Source: Candidatus Riflebacteria bacterium HGW-Riflebacteria-1
Lineage (GTDB): Bacteria; Muiribacteriota; Ozemobacteria; Ozemobacterales; Ozemobacteraceae
Length of the DNA: 64,000 nucleotides
NCBI GenBank assembly: GCA_002839445.1
Contig: PGYB01000004.1
Span: forward strand, 124,001-188,000
Direction of reading: 5' to 3'
The position numbers were made by a program, and so were the translations under genes. Numbering within the stretch: position 1 is the stretch's first letter; the number at the start of each line of letters is the position of its first letter. The notes below the pieces were generated by a model. It saw only the letters and a list, made by a program, of their open reading frames with translations. It did no database searches and was not told the origin of the DNA. This document shows positions 9,441 through 17,947 of this stretch, piece after piece.

Positions 9441-9890
9441 TTAATAGGGCGGCAGCAGGAAAAGCAGTATCCAGGCCAGTGCGACATTGTAAATCACCGC
9501 AAGTGCCAGCAGAAACATCAGGCTCATCGGGTTAATGGCGATTAACAAGAGCAGGCTGCCGATCAACAGATTGCCGATCAGCAACAGTTTCAGGTAGTCT
9601 GTGGTGCGATTCGACAGCCGGAACGGTTTTTTCTCGATCGGCATGTAGCGCGGCTCTTCGACACTGAGCGGCAGTTCGAAAACCAGCGGGGTGTCTGCAA
9701 CTTTGAGCCAGTTGTCGGGAGTTCTGATGTCGGCGATGCGATTCTCGGTGTTCAAATTGCCGCTGCGCGCCAGTTCGACGAGTTCCTGCCAGTTGAACGG
9801 GCCAAGAGCGTCATTGCTCATGCGGTTGTGCAGCAGAAATTTTCTGCTGGCAAAAATGTTGTTGCTGTTGTCTGCTGCGTTAATATTCAT
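9441..9890 (-). CDS. GYF_2-like domain protein with two membrane segments
   Basis: 149 residues. The N-terminal region has the GPFNWQELVELARSGNL wording typical of GYF_2 (DUF4339) domains, which bind peptides or sit on membrane proteins. The C-terminal third has two hydrophobic helices (about 94-113 and 118-145). A GGGGTG sequence precedes the ATG. It is convergent with the DsrE-like gene. Function is unknown. Confidence 0.7.
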   Translation of the reverse strand: MNINAADNSNNIFASRKFLLHNRMSNDALGPFNWQELVELARSGNLNTENRIADIRTPDNWLKVADTPLVFELPLSVEEPRYMPIEKKPFRLSNRTTDYLKLLLIGNLLIGSLLLLIAINPMSLMFLLALAVIYNVALAWILLFLLPPY

Positions 9891-10081
9891 TTACACCCCA
9901 TATTACTGCATTTTTTTCGTCCGATCAGTAAATTTTTATGGTTCATCCGATTCAAGCGTATGTTGTTGATTGGTCGCGGCAGTCATCCTGCCGAGAGTCA
10001 GAGTATAGAATGCCGGTCTCATGTTAAGGTTGCAAAAGTCGGATGAACCTTATCTTTTTTGATTCAAAAAATGGCAAACTT

Positions 10082-10089
10082 GGTATAAT
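10082..10089 (+). promoter_or_regulatory. Extended -10 promoter element
   Basis: TGGTATAAT (10081-10089) contains a perfect -10 box with the TGn extension. No good -35 is visible at 16-18 bases. It lies 25 bases before the ATG of the next gene. Confidence 0.55.
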
Positions 10090-10113
10090 TAAAAAACTAA
10101 CAAGAGGGAGTTT

Positions 10114-11130
10114 ATGGGATCAGAGCGGCTTAATAAGGTTTCTGACGACGAATTTGCTGAAGATGAACCTGCATGGTCAGCTGGCAAAGATCCCTTTGCT
10201 GCCTGTAAGGTTGCGTTTGAAGAGCTGCCGGATGGCCGGTTCAGCATTAAAAGTCGGGAGCTATCGCCTGCAGAAGTTGATTATTTGATTCTATACAAGG
10301 TTCATGCGGTTACCGGCAAGGATTCCAAGGGGCGCGACGAATGGAACTGGATACATCAGCTTTCACTTTTTACCGAAGGTTCAGAGATGAATGTTACCAG
10401 GCATATGAATATTCTGCCGATTCGCGCCTGCGCCGAGAAACTGGCGGTTGCACTCAAGACCAGGCTGTATCTCAATCTTGAAGACAAAAAATACAAAGAT
10501 GTTTATGCCATCACCGAAACGACCCCCGGTCGCAACTGGGATGAGCTGAACCAGCCTTATTACGAACTGCTGATCAAATATCAGGATGAGATTCTTTCAG
10601 AATCGGTTCGAATTCCTGATCAGATCAAAATTGAGCAGGGCGATAAGCAGTTGCGTATCAGTTTCAGCATGCCTTACGCTTTTTCGACTTATGTGCCTAT
10701 GAACAAGTTCGGCTGTGCTTTTGCTCTGCTTATGGTTCTGAGCGGCTTTTACGTGGGTCCGCGGGGGTCGCATGGAACTGTTCCCGACTGGCTGATAACG
10801 CTCGACCTGTTTTTCTTCGCCATGATCGTTCTTAGAGAGCTTTATTACAGGTATGTCAAATATCTCAGAGTGGAGATCAAGATCAGCGATGCAGAGTTTG
10901 ATTATCGCGAGCATTACCCGGGCAAGCCGGAAGGTTTCAAGGTCGAGTCAAAAAAGGTCGAAGAGATGCAGATAATCAAAAGAAAAGGCATGCTGTATTC
11001 ATATAGCGAATTGCAGTTGATCAGTGACGCCGAGGTTTACAACTTTACGCTGCCGCCCGTATATGCAGATCCTGTAAAAAGATGCATCGATAAGGCCTTT
11101 CTGAGAATGAACGGCAAACTGTCTCTCTAA
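10114..11130 (+). CDS. Membrane protein of unknown function
   Basis: 338 residues. About 195 soluble N-terminal residues are followed by two hydrophobic helices (about 198-216 and 226-245) and a soluble C-terminal domain of about 90 residues. The layout resembles membrane-anchored proteins with a short PH-like C-terminal region, but I do not recognise the family. AGAGGGAG precedes the ATG and an extended -10 promoter lies at 10081-10089. A dispersed repeat follows. Confidence 0.75.
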   Translation: MGSERLNKVSDDEFAEDEPAWSAGKDPFAACKVAFEELPDGRFSIKSRELSPAEVDYLILYKVHAVTGKDSKGRDEWNWIHQLSLFTEGSEMNVTRHMNILPIRACAEKLAVALKTRLYLNLEDKKYKDVYAITETTPGRNWDELNQPYYELLIKYQDEILSESVRIPDQIKIEQGDKQLRISFSMPYAFSTYVPMNKFGCAFALLMVLSGFYVGPRGSHGTVPDWLITLDLFFFAMIVLRELYYRYVKYLRVEIKISDAEFDYREHYPGKPEGFKVESKKVEEMQIIKRKGMLYSYSELQLISDAEVYNFTLPPVYADPVKRCIDKAFLRMNGKLSL

Positions 11131-11159
11131 ATCCACCCGTGCGCGAATGTTCTGCTTCT

Positions 11160-11324
11160 GCATACCGCTTCGCTCGCAAAGACAAAACCTTTCTTAGACT
11201 GTCATTGGTCGGTTCGCTTCTATCCTGATGCTCCCCGGCACTTGGCCATCCATGGCCTTCGCGAGGAGTGCAGCGACGAAGCGGTATGCCGAAGGCGTAA
11301 GCCAGCTCTGAGCTAATCTCAATG
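11160..11324 (-). repeat. Dispersed repeat, family B copy 1
   Basis: The element is bounded by 13-base perfect inverted arms, GCATACCGCTTCG (11160-11172) and CGAAGCGGTATGC (11277-11289). The stretch 11281-11323 matches, on the opposite strand, the sequence at 16201-16243 with about five differences. It fills the gap between two convergent genes. No coding potential is evident. Confidence 0.65.
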
Positions 11325-11381
11325 AAACTAAATTTTGCAAGTTGCTCTATCGACTATTTTAGAATTCTTGACACTATGCTG

Positions 11382-12380
11382 TCACTTCAGTCCAGTCTGC
11401 AGAGCGTTGGCGCACGAGAAGATCGCCGGCGCGCCGCCGGTGTGCCAGAACAGCACAGATTCACCTTTTTTGAATTTGCCTTTGCGGATCAGGCCAATCA
11501 AGCCGGCCATGGCGCGACCGGTGTAGACCGGGTCGACCAGAATTCCTTCGTAGCGGGCGGTCAGGCTGATCGCTTCTTTTTCGGCCGGGCCGATGATGCC
11601 GTACCCGGCGCCGGTGTAATCTTTGTTAAGAATAAGGTCTGATTCAGTAATCTTGCAGTTTGTCTCCAGAAACTCCGAAGTTGCAACAGCAAGCTCAAGT
11701 ATCAGCTGTTCAAGCGATTTCTGCGCGCTGCCGATCTTGTCGATCGCTATCCCGGTCAACTGATAGTTCTTTTTGAGCAGCTTTTTACCAACGACCAGAC
11801 CGGCATGAGTGCCGCCAGAGCTCGATGCGAAAACGATGTGATCAAAATCGGTCTGCAGCGCGAAACTCTGACTGTCCAGCTCGCAGAGCGCTTCGACAAA
11901 AGCAGTCGCGCCCAGCTCATTTGAGCCGCCATAAGGAACGACAAAAGGCTTGCGCCCCTCGCTGCGCAACTGCTGTTCGATTCTCGGAATATCTTCGCCT
12001 TTGCGGTTGTTGCCGGCCCAGTGAATTTTCGCGCCAAGCAGCTGATCGAGCAGCAGGTTGCCATTGGCGATATCTGGCGACTTGCCGCCAAGCACAAGGT
12101 GGCAGGGCAGTTGCAGACTGGCAGCCGCGGCAGCGGTCTGTCGGCAGTGATTCGATTGAATCGCCCCGGCAGTGATCAAGGTATCTGCCCCGTCGGCCAG
12201 CGCTCTGCCGATGATATATTCGAGTTTGCGCGTCTTGTTGCCACCAAAGGCCAGTCCGGTCTGGTCGTCGCGCTTGATGAAGATGCGCGGCCCACCAAGT
12301 GCTTTGCCAAGGTTGGTAAGTTCGTGTACCGGAGTCGGAAAAAAGCCCAGCGGCTCTCTTGGTAGTTCAAGATGCTTCAT
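11382..12380 (-). CDS. dcyD: D-cysteine desulfhydrase / ACC deaminase family PLP enzyme
   Basis: 332 residues, the usual family length. The PLP lysine lies in FGGNKTRKLEY (Lys49), followed by the GAIQSNHCRQTAAAA substrate/PLP loop (about 72-86) and the SSSGGTHAG phosphate-binding loop. Family reaction: conversion of D-cysteine to pyruvate, H2S and ammonia; close relatives deaminate 1-aminocyclopropane-1-carboxylate, and sequence alone does not fully separate them. The gene is monocistronic and cytoplasmic. A repeat and inverted repeat lie upstream of its start. Confidence 0.88.
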   Translation of the reverse strand: MKHLELPREPLGFFPTPVHELTNLGKALGGPRIFIKRDDQTGLAFGGNKTRKLEYIIGRALADGADTLITAGAIQSNHCRQTAAAAASLQLPCHLVLGGKSPDIANGNLLLDQLLGAKIHWAGNNRKGEDIPRIEQQLRSEGRKPFVVPYGGSNELGATAFVEALCELDSQSFALQTDFDHIVFASSSGGTHAGLVVGKKLLKKNYQLTGIAIDKIGSAQKSLEQLILELAVATSEFLETNCKITESDLILNKDYTGAGYGIIGPAEKEAISLTARYEGILVDPVYTGRAMAGLIGLIRKGKFKKGESVLFWHTGGAPAIFSCANALQTGLK

Positions 12381-12484
12381 GCGAAATTCCCCTGCTTTTT
12401 TATTTGTATGTCATTCAATCATTTTAACAAGATTATGGCATATTCATGAGTATCTTACAAACAGCCGCTGTTATATGTATTTTG

Positions 12485-12529
12485 CGTAATCGTAATCGTA
12501 ATCGCAATCGGTCACGATTCCGATTGCGA
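12485..12529. repeat. Short hexamer repeat merging into a 10-base-arm inverted repeat
   Basis: Three CGTAAT units (12485-12502) and a variant CGCAAT run into a hairpin: arms TCGCAATCGG (12502-12511) and CCGATTGCGA (12520-12529), loop of eight bases. No T-tract follows. It lies in the divergent gap between dcyD and the EamA transporter, so it could be an operator. The hexamer is the reverse complement of the one repeated at 57060-57113. Confidence 0.6.
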
Positions 12530-12601
12530 GCAAAGTCGTGCAGTAAGTAAAAATCAGCTGGTATAGTTGGTTTGGCTGGTGTAGTATCTGTTCTCACATT
12601 T

Positions 12602-13513
12602 ATGAAGAACAAAGACTGGTTATGGCTGATCATCCTCTCGATAATCTGGGGAAGCGCGTTCATGTTCATCAAGATCGGGCTTCGCGAGTTGTCGCCTTTT
12701 ATTATGGTTTTTGGTCGCCTTGCCGTGTCGGCGCTATTTATGCTGATCGGCTGCCGTATCATTGGGGCGACAATGCCTTCTGACCGCAGAATCTGGCTGA
12801 GCCTGGGCTTACTCGGGGTGGTAAACACGGCTTTGCCGTTTTTTTTGGTAGCATGGGCACAGCAGCATATCGATACGGCCACGGCTTCGATTCTCAACGC
12901 CACTTCGCCGGTTTTCGTAATGATTCTCGCCCATTTTTTCACCGATGATGAAAAGCTTACCCTGCGCAAGCTTATTGGTGTGAGCGCCGGCGTGGCAGGT
13001 ATTGTGGTAATGGTCCTGCCATCGCTTACACACGGCATAGTGCTGGCTGGAATGGCGCAGGCAGCCATGCTGGGAGCCACTTTTAATTATGCGATCGGGG
13101 GCATCTACGCGCGCAAGTTCAAGTTGCTGCATCCGATGGTGGTGTCGAGCATAAGCCTGCTGGGGGCGAGTCTTTTTCTGGCCCCCGGGCTGCTGTATTT
13201 TGATGTGCCGGCATTATCTGCCCTGCATATGCAGACGATATTTGCTGTTGCCATGCTGGCATTTTTCTGCACCGGCGTGGCATTTATCATCTATTACCGG
13301 GTTATAGCGTCAGCTGGCGCCACTAATGCCTTGCTGGTAACCCTGATGATCCCGGTCAGCGCGCTGTTCTTTGGCGTTTTTCTCATGGGTGAGCAGCTCA
13401 AAATTTATGACATTATCGGCATGCTGCTCATTTTTTCAGGATTGTTGATTATTGACGGCAGATTTATGCAGTATTTCAGCCGTCGCTCAGACGCGGCTCC
13501 TGTGCAATCCTGA
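12602..13513 (+). CDS. EamA/DMT-family transporter
   Basis: About 303 residues with some ten hydrophobic helices in two EamA halves. N-terminal WLIILSIIWGSAFMFIKIGL and the second-half PVSALFFGVFLMGEQL are typical of the drug/metabolite transporter superfamily. It acts in the inner membrane as a metabolite exporter or importer of unknown substrate. A TTG ten codons upstream extends the frame, but ATG 12602 matches the usual family N-terminus. No clear ribosome binding site is seen. The gene ends two bases before the stop of the convergent next gene. Confidence 0.88.
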   Translation: MKNKDWLWLIILSIIWGSAFMFIKIGLRELSPFIMVFGRLAVSALFMLIGCRIIGATMPSDRRIWLSLGLLGVVNTALPFFLVAWAQQHIDTATASILNATSPVFVMILAHFFTDDEKLTLRKLIGVSAGVAGIVVMVLPSLTHGIVLAGMAQAAMLGATFNYAIGGIYARKFKLLHPMVVSSISLLGASLFLAPGLLYFDVPALSALHMQTIFAVAMLAFFCTGVAFIIYYRVIASAGATNALLVTLMIPVSALFFGVFLMGEQLKIYDIIGMLLIFSGLLIIDGRFMQYFSRRSDAAPVQS

Positions 13514-13515
13514 TT

Positions 13516-15123
13516 TTACCGCAGATTAGCACTTATCAGCCCGCCCTGCCAGTTATGTGATTCGGCAAATTCTCTTTCGCTGGCAAATTTCGCTTTTCTG
13601 TGCCCGGGAAAGCCTCTGATAAAGGCTACAAAATCGAGTTGTCTGGTTGCTTTGCCGCGTTCCAGATCAAAGGTTTCGACTATTGAGTCAGCCGTTACGC
13701 CAGGTTTGCCAAATGTTTCGATGACCGGAAACTTCAACGCGCCAGCTTCCGGGTGGGTGTAAGCTTTTACCACGAGTTCTGTGCAGACCATGGTTTTCTC
13801 AGTATTGAAGCTGAAATTGAAGTCATATTCCCGCCCGAAATATGAAAAGGCGGTATAGATGGCTTTTGCTTTCTGAATAGGAGTCAGGCGAGGCCGCATG
13901 GCTGAAAGATAGTCGCCATGGCATGATGAAGCCAGTGAGTTAAACACTACACCTTCGCTGATAGCCTCAATTACAACACAGACATCACGATCTTTGAAAG
14001 AGGGAGACTGCCAGCTTTTGAAGGCTGCCGGAAAGTTTGTGCGCAGTAGTTCTGCGAAATTTGCGCATTTCTCGCTGTCACACCATTTGCGCACTTGCGG
14101 GTCGCTGTCGAAAGCCCTCGCCAACTCATCAGAGGTGCCGACATAAAGTATTGCATGCGGCCAGAAGCCCGGCAGAAAAATGTTCGAAAGATACCAGTCC
14201 TGTCTCTCGAGAACAATGTCGCCGGGTTCCAGCATTTTGCCAAGTTTTTTGATTTGTTCGCCGGTGATCAGGCGCGTTTTCTTTTGTTTTATTCTGGTGT
14301 CGCCGACCCACGAAAATATGGCTTTTTGCGCTGGCAGAACGAAGTCCAGTGAGACTTTGATTATACTGCGGCTCAAAAATTTCCATGATGGGTCAGATGC
14401 TACTTTATCGCTGAGATTGTCGAAAAACAGTCGATTTGCCAGAATGAAAGCTGCCGGCATGCCCGCAAAATCGCTCTCATCGTTTGCGTTTACCAGTTTT
14501 TTGAGTTCTTCGAAATGCGAGATTCTGAAACGATAAAGGTGGGCAAGGGTTTCTGGACGAATAGCACTCTTAACGGTTTTATTGAGTGAGTTCTCGTCGT
14601 AACCGAACTCAGAGTTGCTTTCATTGAAAATTTCTTCGAGTTTGGGGCGTTCGGCAATGAAGTTCATCATTTCAGCCGCAGCGATAATTCGGCAGAGTCG
14701 CGCCGAAATACCCAGCACATAGCCAGCAAAATAGCGCTCGACTTCTTTCTTGTGGTTAAAAACCAGCGGAACTTCGTATTTTTCGCCGATGTTTTCGAGA
14801 TCAGCCATGAATTTATTGAAAAGTGACCAGAAGCGATAGGCCGGGCGCAACTGCTTTTGATTGGTGAGTTCTTTATTAATACTGATGCGGTCAAGATAAG
14901 AACCGGGTTTGAGGGCTCCTTCGCACAACATCTGCAGTTTGGCGGCACGGGTTGAGAACTGTTTAAGATCGTTCTGCAACTCTTTGTTGTATTGCTGATG
15001 ATTGTCACCGCGACGATTCAGCAGAAACTGGCGCAGGTTCATGCTGCTCTCGGCGACAACTGCGCTGCAGGTAAGGCTTAACAACAATAGCAATGCTGGC
15101 ATCAGTCTCGCTAACTTTGGCAT
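13516..15123 (-). CDS. Secreted YiiX/YaeF-like permuted papain-fold hydrolase
   Basis: About 535 residues with an N-terminal signal peptide (MPKLARLMPALLLLLSLTCSA). An alpha-helical middle precedes the hydrolase domain. GDIVLERQ and WPHAILYVG carry the catalytic-type His (about residue 323 in this numbering), and MVCTELVVKAY carries the catalytic-type Cys (about 447). The H-before-C order is that of the circularly permuted papain group (YiiX, YebB, LRAT-like). Family members hydrolyse amides or esters in lipids or peptidoglycan. The start at 15123 is chosen because GGAG lies six bases upstream and the signal peptide follows directly; a TTG nine codons upstream is also open. It acts in the periplasm. 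Confidence 0.75.
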   Translation of the reverse strand: MPKLARLMPALLLLLSLTCSAVVAESSMNLRQFLLNRRGDNHQQYNKELQNDLKQFSTRAAKLQMLCEGALKPGSYLDRISINKELTNQKQLRPAYRFWSLFNKFMADLENIGEKYEVPLVFNHKKEVERYFAGYVLGISARLCRIIAAAEMMNFIAERPKLEEIFNESNSEFGYDENSLNKTVKSAIRPETLAHLYRFRISHFEELKKLVNANDESDFAGMPAAFILANRLFFDNLSDKVASDPSWKFLSRSIIKVSLDFVLPAQKAIFSWVGDTRIKQKKTRLITGEQIKKLGKMLEPGDIVLERQDWYLSNIFLPGFWPHAILYVGTSDELARAFDSDPQVRKWCDSEKCANFAELLRTNFPAAFKSWQSPSFKDRDVCVVIEAISEGVVFNSLASSCHGDYLSAMRPRLTPIQKAKAIYTAFSYFGREYDFNFSFNTEKTMVCTELVVKAYTHPEAGALKFPVIETFGKPGVTADSIVETFDLERGKATRQLDFVAFIRGFPGHRKAKFASEREFAESHNWQGGLISANLR

Positions 15124-15207
15124 ACGCATCTCCGGCTGGTTAATTCTCAAATTCTACAGTTATTCTACCATTAGAAATTCTGCACAGCAAACCCGATTAG
15201 AAAAAAC

Positions 15208-15565
15208 CAGTAACAATCCATTTGACTGTTCATGAGGACTTTACGAGATATTGGTTTGGATTATTTCTCGGACAAGCTGATCATGATAATAATACAGGCT
15301 CGTTTGAAGATTTATCCGCAGATTATTCAGAAGTTTATATATGTTTTTTTTGCAGTTATCCTGAAAACATCTGCGCCAATCACCCGGTCGCCTCGCCCCG
15401 GGGAGCCCTTCGGGATAGGCTGCTCTAACGGCTGAAGCCCTAAGACCAGCCTAATCCTGATGCGCCCAAGTATCACCCACATCCTGTAGGCGACTGTGGA
15501 AAAATGCATGGGCTTGAAAAACGAAATACCTCTAGAACCCTCTTCAGCAATTAAATGTATTGCTG
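15208..15565 (+). mobile_element. MITE-like element, copy 1 (with internal insertion)
   Basis: A non-coding element of about 358 bases whose left end CAGTAACAATCCATTTGA and interior (15218-15375, then 15487-15545) are repeated on the other strand at 38197-38463. Copy 1 carries about 110 extra bases (roughly 15375-15487) absent from copy 2, themselves bounded by short CGCCT/AGGCG ends. Small open frames inside are not genes. Together with its flanks it explains most of the 511-base gap between 15124 and 15634. Confidence 0.7.
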
Positions 15566-15597
15566 AAAGAACCCCGGCAATATTGCCGGGGTTCTTT
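15566..15597 (-). terminator. Perfect 32-base palindrome, intrinsic terminator
   Basis: The 16-base arms are exact (AAAGAACCCCGGCAAT and its complement). Because the palindrome ends in TTCTTT on both strands it can work in both directions. It lies 38 bases beyond the stop of the small basic secreted protein gene, which it probably ends. Confidence 0.8.
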
Positions 15598-15634
15598 GAA
15601 ACTCAGATTTGTAAACTGTGTTATTGCAGTTTTT

Positions 15635-15982
15635 TCAGCGCTTTCCGCCCTTGCTTACTTTGCGAAAATGACCATTAGTAAGGGTTTTCTGGCCTTTTTT
15701 GTAGTGGCCTTTTACGAAAGTACTTTTCTTTTTGCCGGTGATGGCTTTTTTTGCACTTACCGCGCTGTCGACTACGGCATTCTGAACATTGGCGCCGGTT
15801 TTAACGATGGCGCGTTTGGTCTTTTTAACAGTCTTTTTAACTTTTCTTTTGATGGTTCTGGTGACTTTTGTGAGGCATGAAACTTTTTTCTTTGCTGCCT
15901 GCAGTTCGTTTATCTCACCGGAAATCGCGAACATAGTGATGGCTGCCAGAAGAATTGAAAGGCTTTTGAATAATTTACGCAT
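15635..15982 (-). CDS. Small, lysine-rich secreted protein
   Basis: 115 residues. A signal peptide (1-29, ending NELQA) is followed by a strongly basic mature part (KRKVKKTVKKTKRA; KKAITGKKKST) and a C-terminal KGHYKKGQKTLTNGHFRK. The tail resembles short KGYxRKDGTxVxxHxR-type motifs seen in other small bacterial exported proteins. One cysteine is present (residue 36). It could bind nucleic acid, polyanionic surface polymers or LPS, which is inference only. CAGGAGGT is a strong ribosome binding site. It is monocistronic with a terminator at 15566-15597. Confidence 0.75.
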   Translation of the reverse strand: MRKLFKSLSILLAAITMFAISGEINELQAAKKKVSCLTKVTRTIKRKVKKTVKKTKRAIVKTGANVQNAVVDSAVSAKKAITGKKKSTFVKGHYKKGQKTLTNGHFRKVSKGGKR

Positions 15983-16118
15983 ATCTTATAACCTCCTGAG
16001 GTTTTGCTTATCGAGATCTTATTGTTGCTAATCTTAATGAAAAAGCAAGCAACCCGTAACCCCTGTACACATTTTTTTTTTATTTTATATTTAATTTTGC
16101 ATTTTCAAGGAGGTGAAA

Positions 16119-16190
16119 ATGGCCTTGTTACGCCGATTTGATAAGGTTTTGCTGTTGCTGAAAAAACTGTTATCTGAGCAACTTGCATAA
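16119..16190 (+). CDS. 23-residue amphipathic peptide ORF
   Basis: An ATG-to-TAA frame of 24 codons is preceded by AAGGAGGTGA (16108-16117), the strongest Shine-Dalgarno in the window, at ideal spacing. The peptide starts MALLRRFDKV, goes on LLLLKKLLSEQLA, and is leucine-rich and cationic, as in an amphipathic helix. A T10 run and A/T-rich sequence (16072-16100) lie upstream and a dispersed repeat starts 11 bases after the stop. It could be a type I toxin-like or regulatory leader peptide, or a chance frame. No homology can be assessed here. Confidence 0.4.
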   Translation: MALLRRFDKVLLLLKKLLSEQLA

Positions 16191-16200
16191 TTCGTTCTTA

Positions 16201-16320
16201 ATGAGATTAGCTCAGAGCTGGCTTATGCAATTGGCATACCGCTTCGCTCTGCTCGCGATGACAAAACTAGCTCTGGGCATGTCATTGCGAGGAATGAAGT
16301 GACGAAGCAATCTCACGTTT
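16201..16320 (+). repeat. Dispersed repeat, family B copy 2
   Basis: 16201-16243 matches the reverse complement of 11281-11323 with about five differences, including GCATACCGCTTCG. The downstream part (GTCATTGCGAGG... GACGAAGCAATCTC) is the common stem-loop repeat wording. It occupies the gap between the small peptide ORF and the terminator of the next gene. Confidence 0.6.
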
Positions 16321-16371
16321 GCAGAATATTGCAAGTCCCTCATCTGGCAAATTAATTCATTGCTAAAACAT

Positions 16372-16402
16372 GGCGGCGGCAGGTCGATGACCCGCCGCCG
16401 CC
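16372..16402 (-). terminator. GC-rich terminator of the NSS transporter gene
   Basis: GGCGGCGGC (16372-16380) pairs with GCCGCCGCC (16394-16402), with an inner GGT/ACC extension. On the minus strand it is followed by ATGTTTTA. It lies 27 bases past the stop at 16429. Confidence 0.65.
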
Positions 16403-16428
16403 TGCTTTAACAAGTTTCTTAGCCGTGA

Positions 16429-17844
16429 TTAAAAAATACCCTGAATAAATACAATGCCGATTGCCACAGGAGCAAGCCACTTGATCAAAAATACCCAGAT
16501 TGGCGCGAGAGCAAAATTGATCTTGCCATCGTTGGTAACTTCCTTGAGGGCATCTGTATATTCGAGTTCCCAGGTAATGATGGTTTTGCCTTCATCGGTT
16601 TTGCTGATTCGCTGTATACGGCGTAAGCCCCATACCCAGCCGATGAACACGCACAAAAGAATGCCGCCCAGGGGCAGCAGTATATTGCTGGCTACGAAGT
16701 CTACCGAATCGAGAATGCCTTTTCCTTTGATCAGTTTGATGTGTGACCAGGGCCCCTGGCTCAAAGAACAGGGAACGCCGGCAGCGAAGATAAGCCCGGC
16801 GATTATGAGAGTTGCTTTTTTGCGGGTCCAGTTCCACTCGTCGACAACGTATGAAACGCAGACTTCAAGCAGAGATATTGATGAAGTAATCGCTGCGAAC
16901 AGAGCGAGGGTAAAGAATAAGACACCCATCAGACTGCCCATCGGCATTTTTGAAAACACGGCGGGCAGGGTTATGAAGAGCAGTCCGGGCCCGGCATCTG
17001 GCGGAAAATTAAAGGCAAATACGGCGGGGAGAATCGCCAGACCGGCCAGCAGAGCTACGCCGGTGTCGATAAGTGGAATGTAAAAGGCGCACTCGGGAAT
17101 ATTGGTGTCTTTGCTGAGATAACTGCCATAGGTAATCATACAGCCCATTCCAAGGCTTAAAGAAAAGAAAACCTGGCCGAGTGCCGATAGGATTACGCCA
17201 CCGGTTATCTTTGAAAAGTCAGGGTTCAAAAAGAATTTAACGCCTTCCATCGCACCGTCAAGCGTTATAGAGCGAATCATGACGAGAACAATCATGATCA
17301 GCAGCGCTGGCATGAGGATCTTGGAGTATTTTTCAATTCCGTTCTGGATACCACCGATGACTATGCCAAGAGTCAGCAACATGAATATGCCATGATAGAA
17401 CAGCGGCGCTCCAGCAGACTGAATGAAGGTCGTGAACATGTCACCGAGCATCTTGGTGTCTGCAGTATTGAACGCACCAGATGCCGCTTTGACTATGTAG
17501 GCAATGATCCAGCCGCCAATGACGCTGTAGAATGACAGAATTAAAAAGCCGGCTATAACGCCGAGACTGCCTACCCAGGCCCAGCTGGCTTTGATCTTGC
17601 GGTAAGCGCCGATAGCATTAAGCTGGGTATAGCGGCCAACGGTAATTTCGGCCATCATCAGCGTAAAACCGACAACAAAAAGTATCAGAAAGTAGACGAG
17701 AACAAAGGCGCCGCCGCCATTCTGACCTGCCAGAAATGGGAATTTCCAGAGATTGCCAAGCCCGACTGCCGAACCGGCTGCTGCCATAATAAAGCCCAGC
17801 TTTGAGCCCCATTGACCTCTTTCCTGTGGTGAACCGATGTCCAT
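16429..17844 (-). CDS. Neurotransmitter:sodium symporter (NSS/SNF) family transporter
   Basis: 471 residues with about 11-12 hydrophobic helices. TM1 has the sodium/substrate motif AGSAVGLGNLWKFPF, followed by QNGGGAFVLVYF. NSS transporters import amino acids with sodium across the inner membrane. This one is of the short bacterial kind (compare LeuT, MhsT), so an amino acid is the likely substrate; which one cannot be read. ATG 17844 is chosen because AAAGAGG lies just upstream; a second ATG five codons earlier is less well placed. It ends at the hairpin at 16372-16402. Confidence 0.92.
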   Translation of the reverse strand: MDIGSPQERGQWGSKLGFIMAAAGSAVGLGNLWKFPFLAGQNGGGAFVLVYFLILFVVGFTLMMAEITVGRYTQLNAIGAYRKIKASWAWVGSLGVIAGFLILSFYSVIGGWIIAYIVKAASGAFNTADTKMLGDMFTTFIQSAGAPLFYHGIFMLLTLGIVIGGIQNGIEKYSKILMPALLIMIVLVMIRSITLDGAMEGVKFFLNPDFSKITGGVILSALGQVFFSLSLGMGCMITYGSYLSKDTNIPECAFYIPLIDTGVALLAGLAILPAVFAFNFPPDAGPGLLFITLPAVFSKMPMGSLMGVLFFTLALFAAITSSISLLEVCVSYVVDEWNWTRKKATLIIAGLIFAAGVPCSLSQGPWSHIKLIKGKGILDSVDFVASNILLPLGGILLCVFIGWVWGLRRIQRISKTDEGKTIITWELEYTDALKEVTNDGKINFALAPIWVFLIKWLAPVAIGIVFIQGIF

Positions 17845-17882
17845 AAAACCTCTTTGCAAAGTAGATTCAGACCCTCAGATAA

Positions 17883-17924
17883 TGATAAGCGCATGGTCTT
17901 AAGCATAAGACCATGCGCTTATCA
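17883..17924 (-). terminator. Long perfect hairpin between two minus-strand genes
   Basis: Arms of 19 bases are exact (TGATAAGCGCATGGTCTTA, 17883-17901, and its complement 17906-17924) around a four-base loop. It lies 23 bases beyond the stop of the 165-residue gene and upstream of the transporter start. There is no U-tract, so it may be a transcript-end or processing hairpin, or a palindromic operator for the transporter. Confidence 0.55.
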
Positions 17925-17947
17925 CTGCTCATCAGACCAAAAGCAGG

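Noticed and set aside
15222..15435. Small open frames inside the MITE-like element (also 38230-38439)
   Set aside because: They arise from a repeat that exists in two inverted copies with changed frames, and have no binding site.
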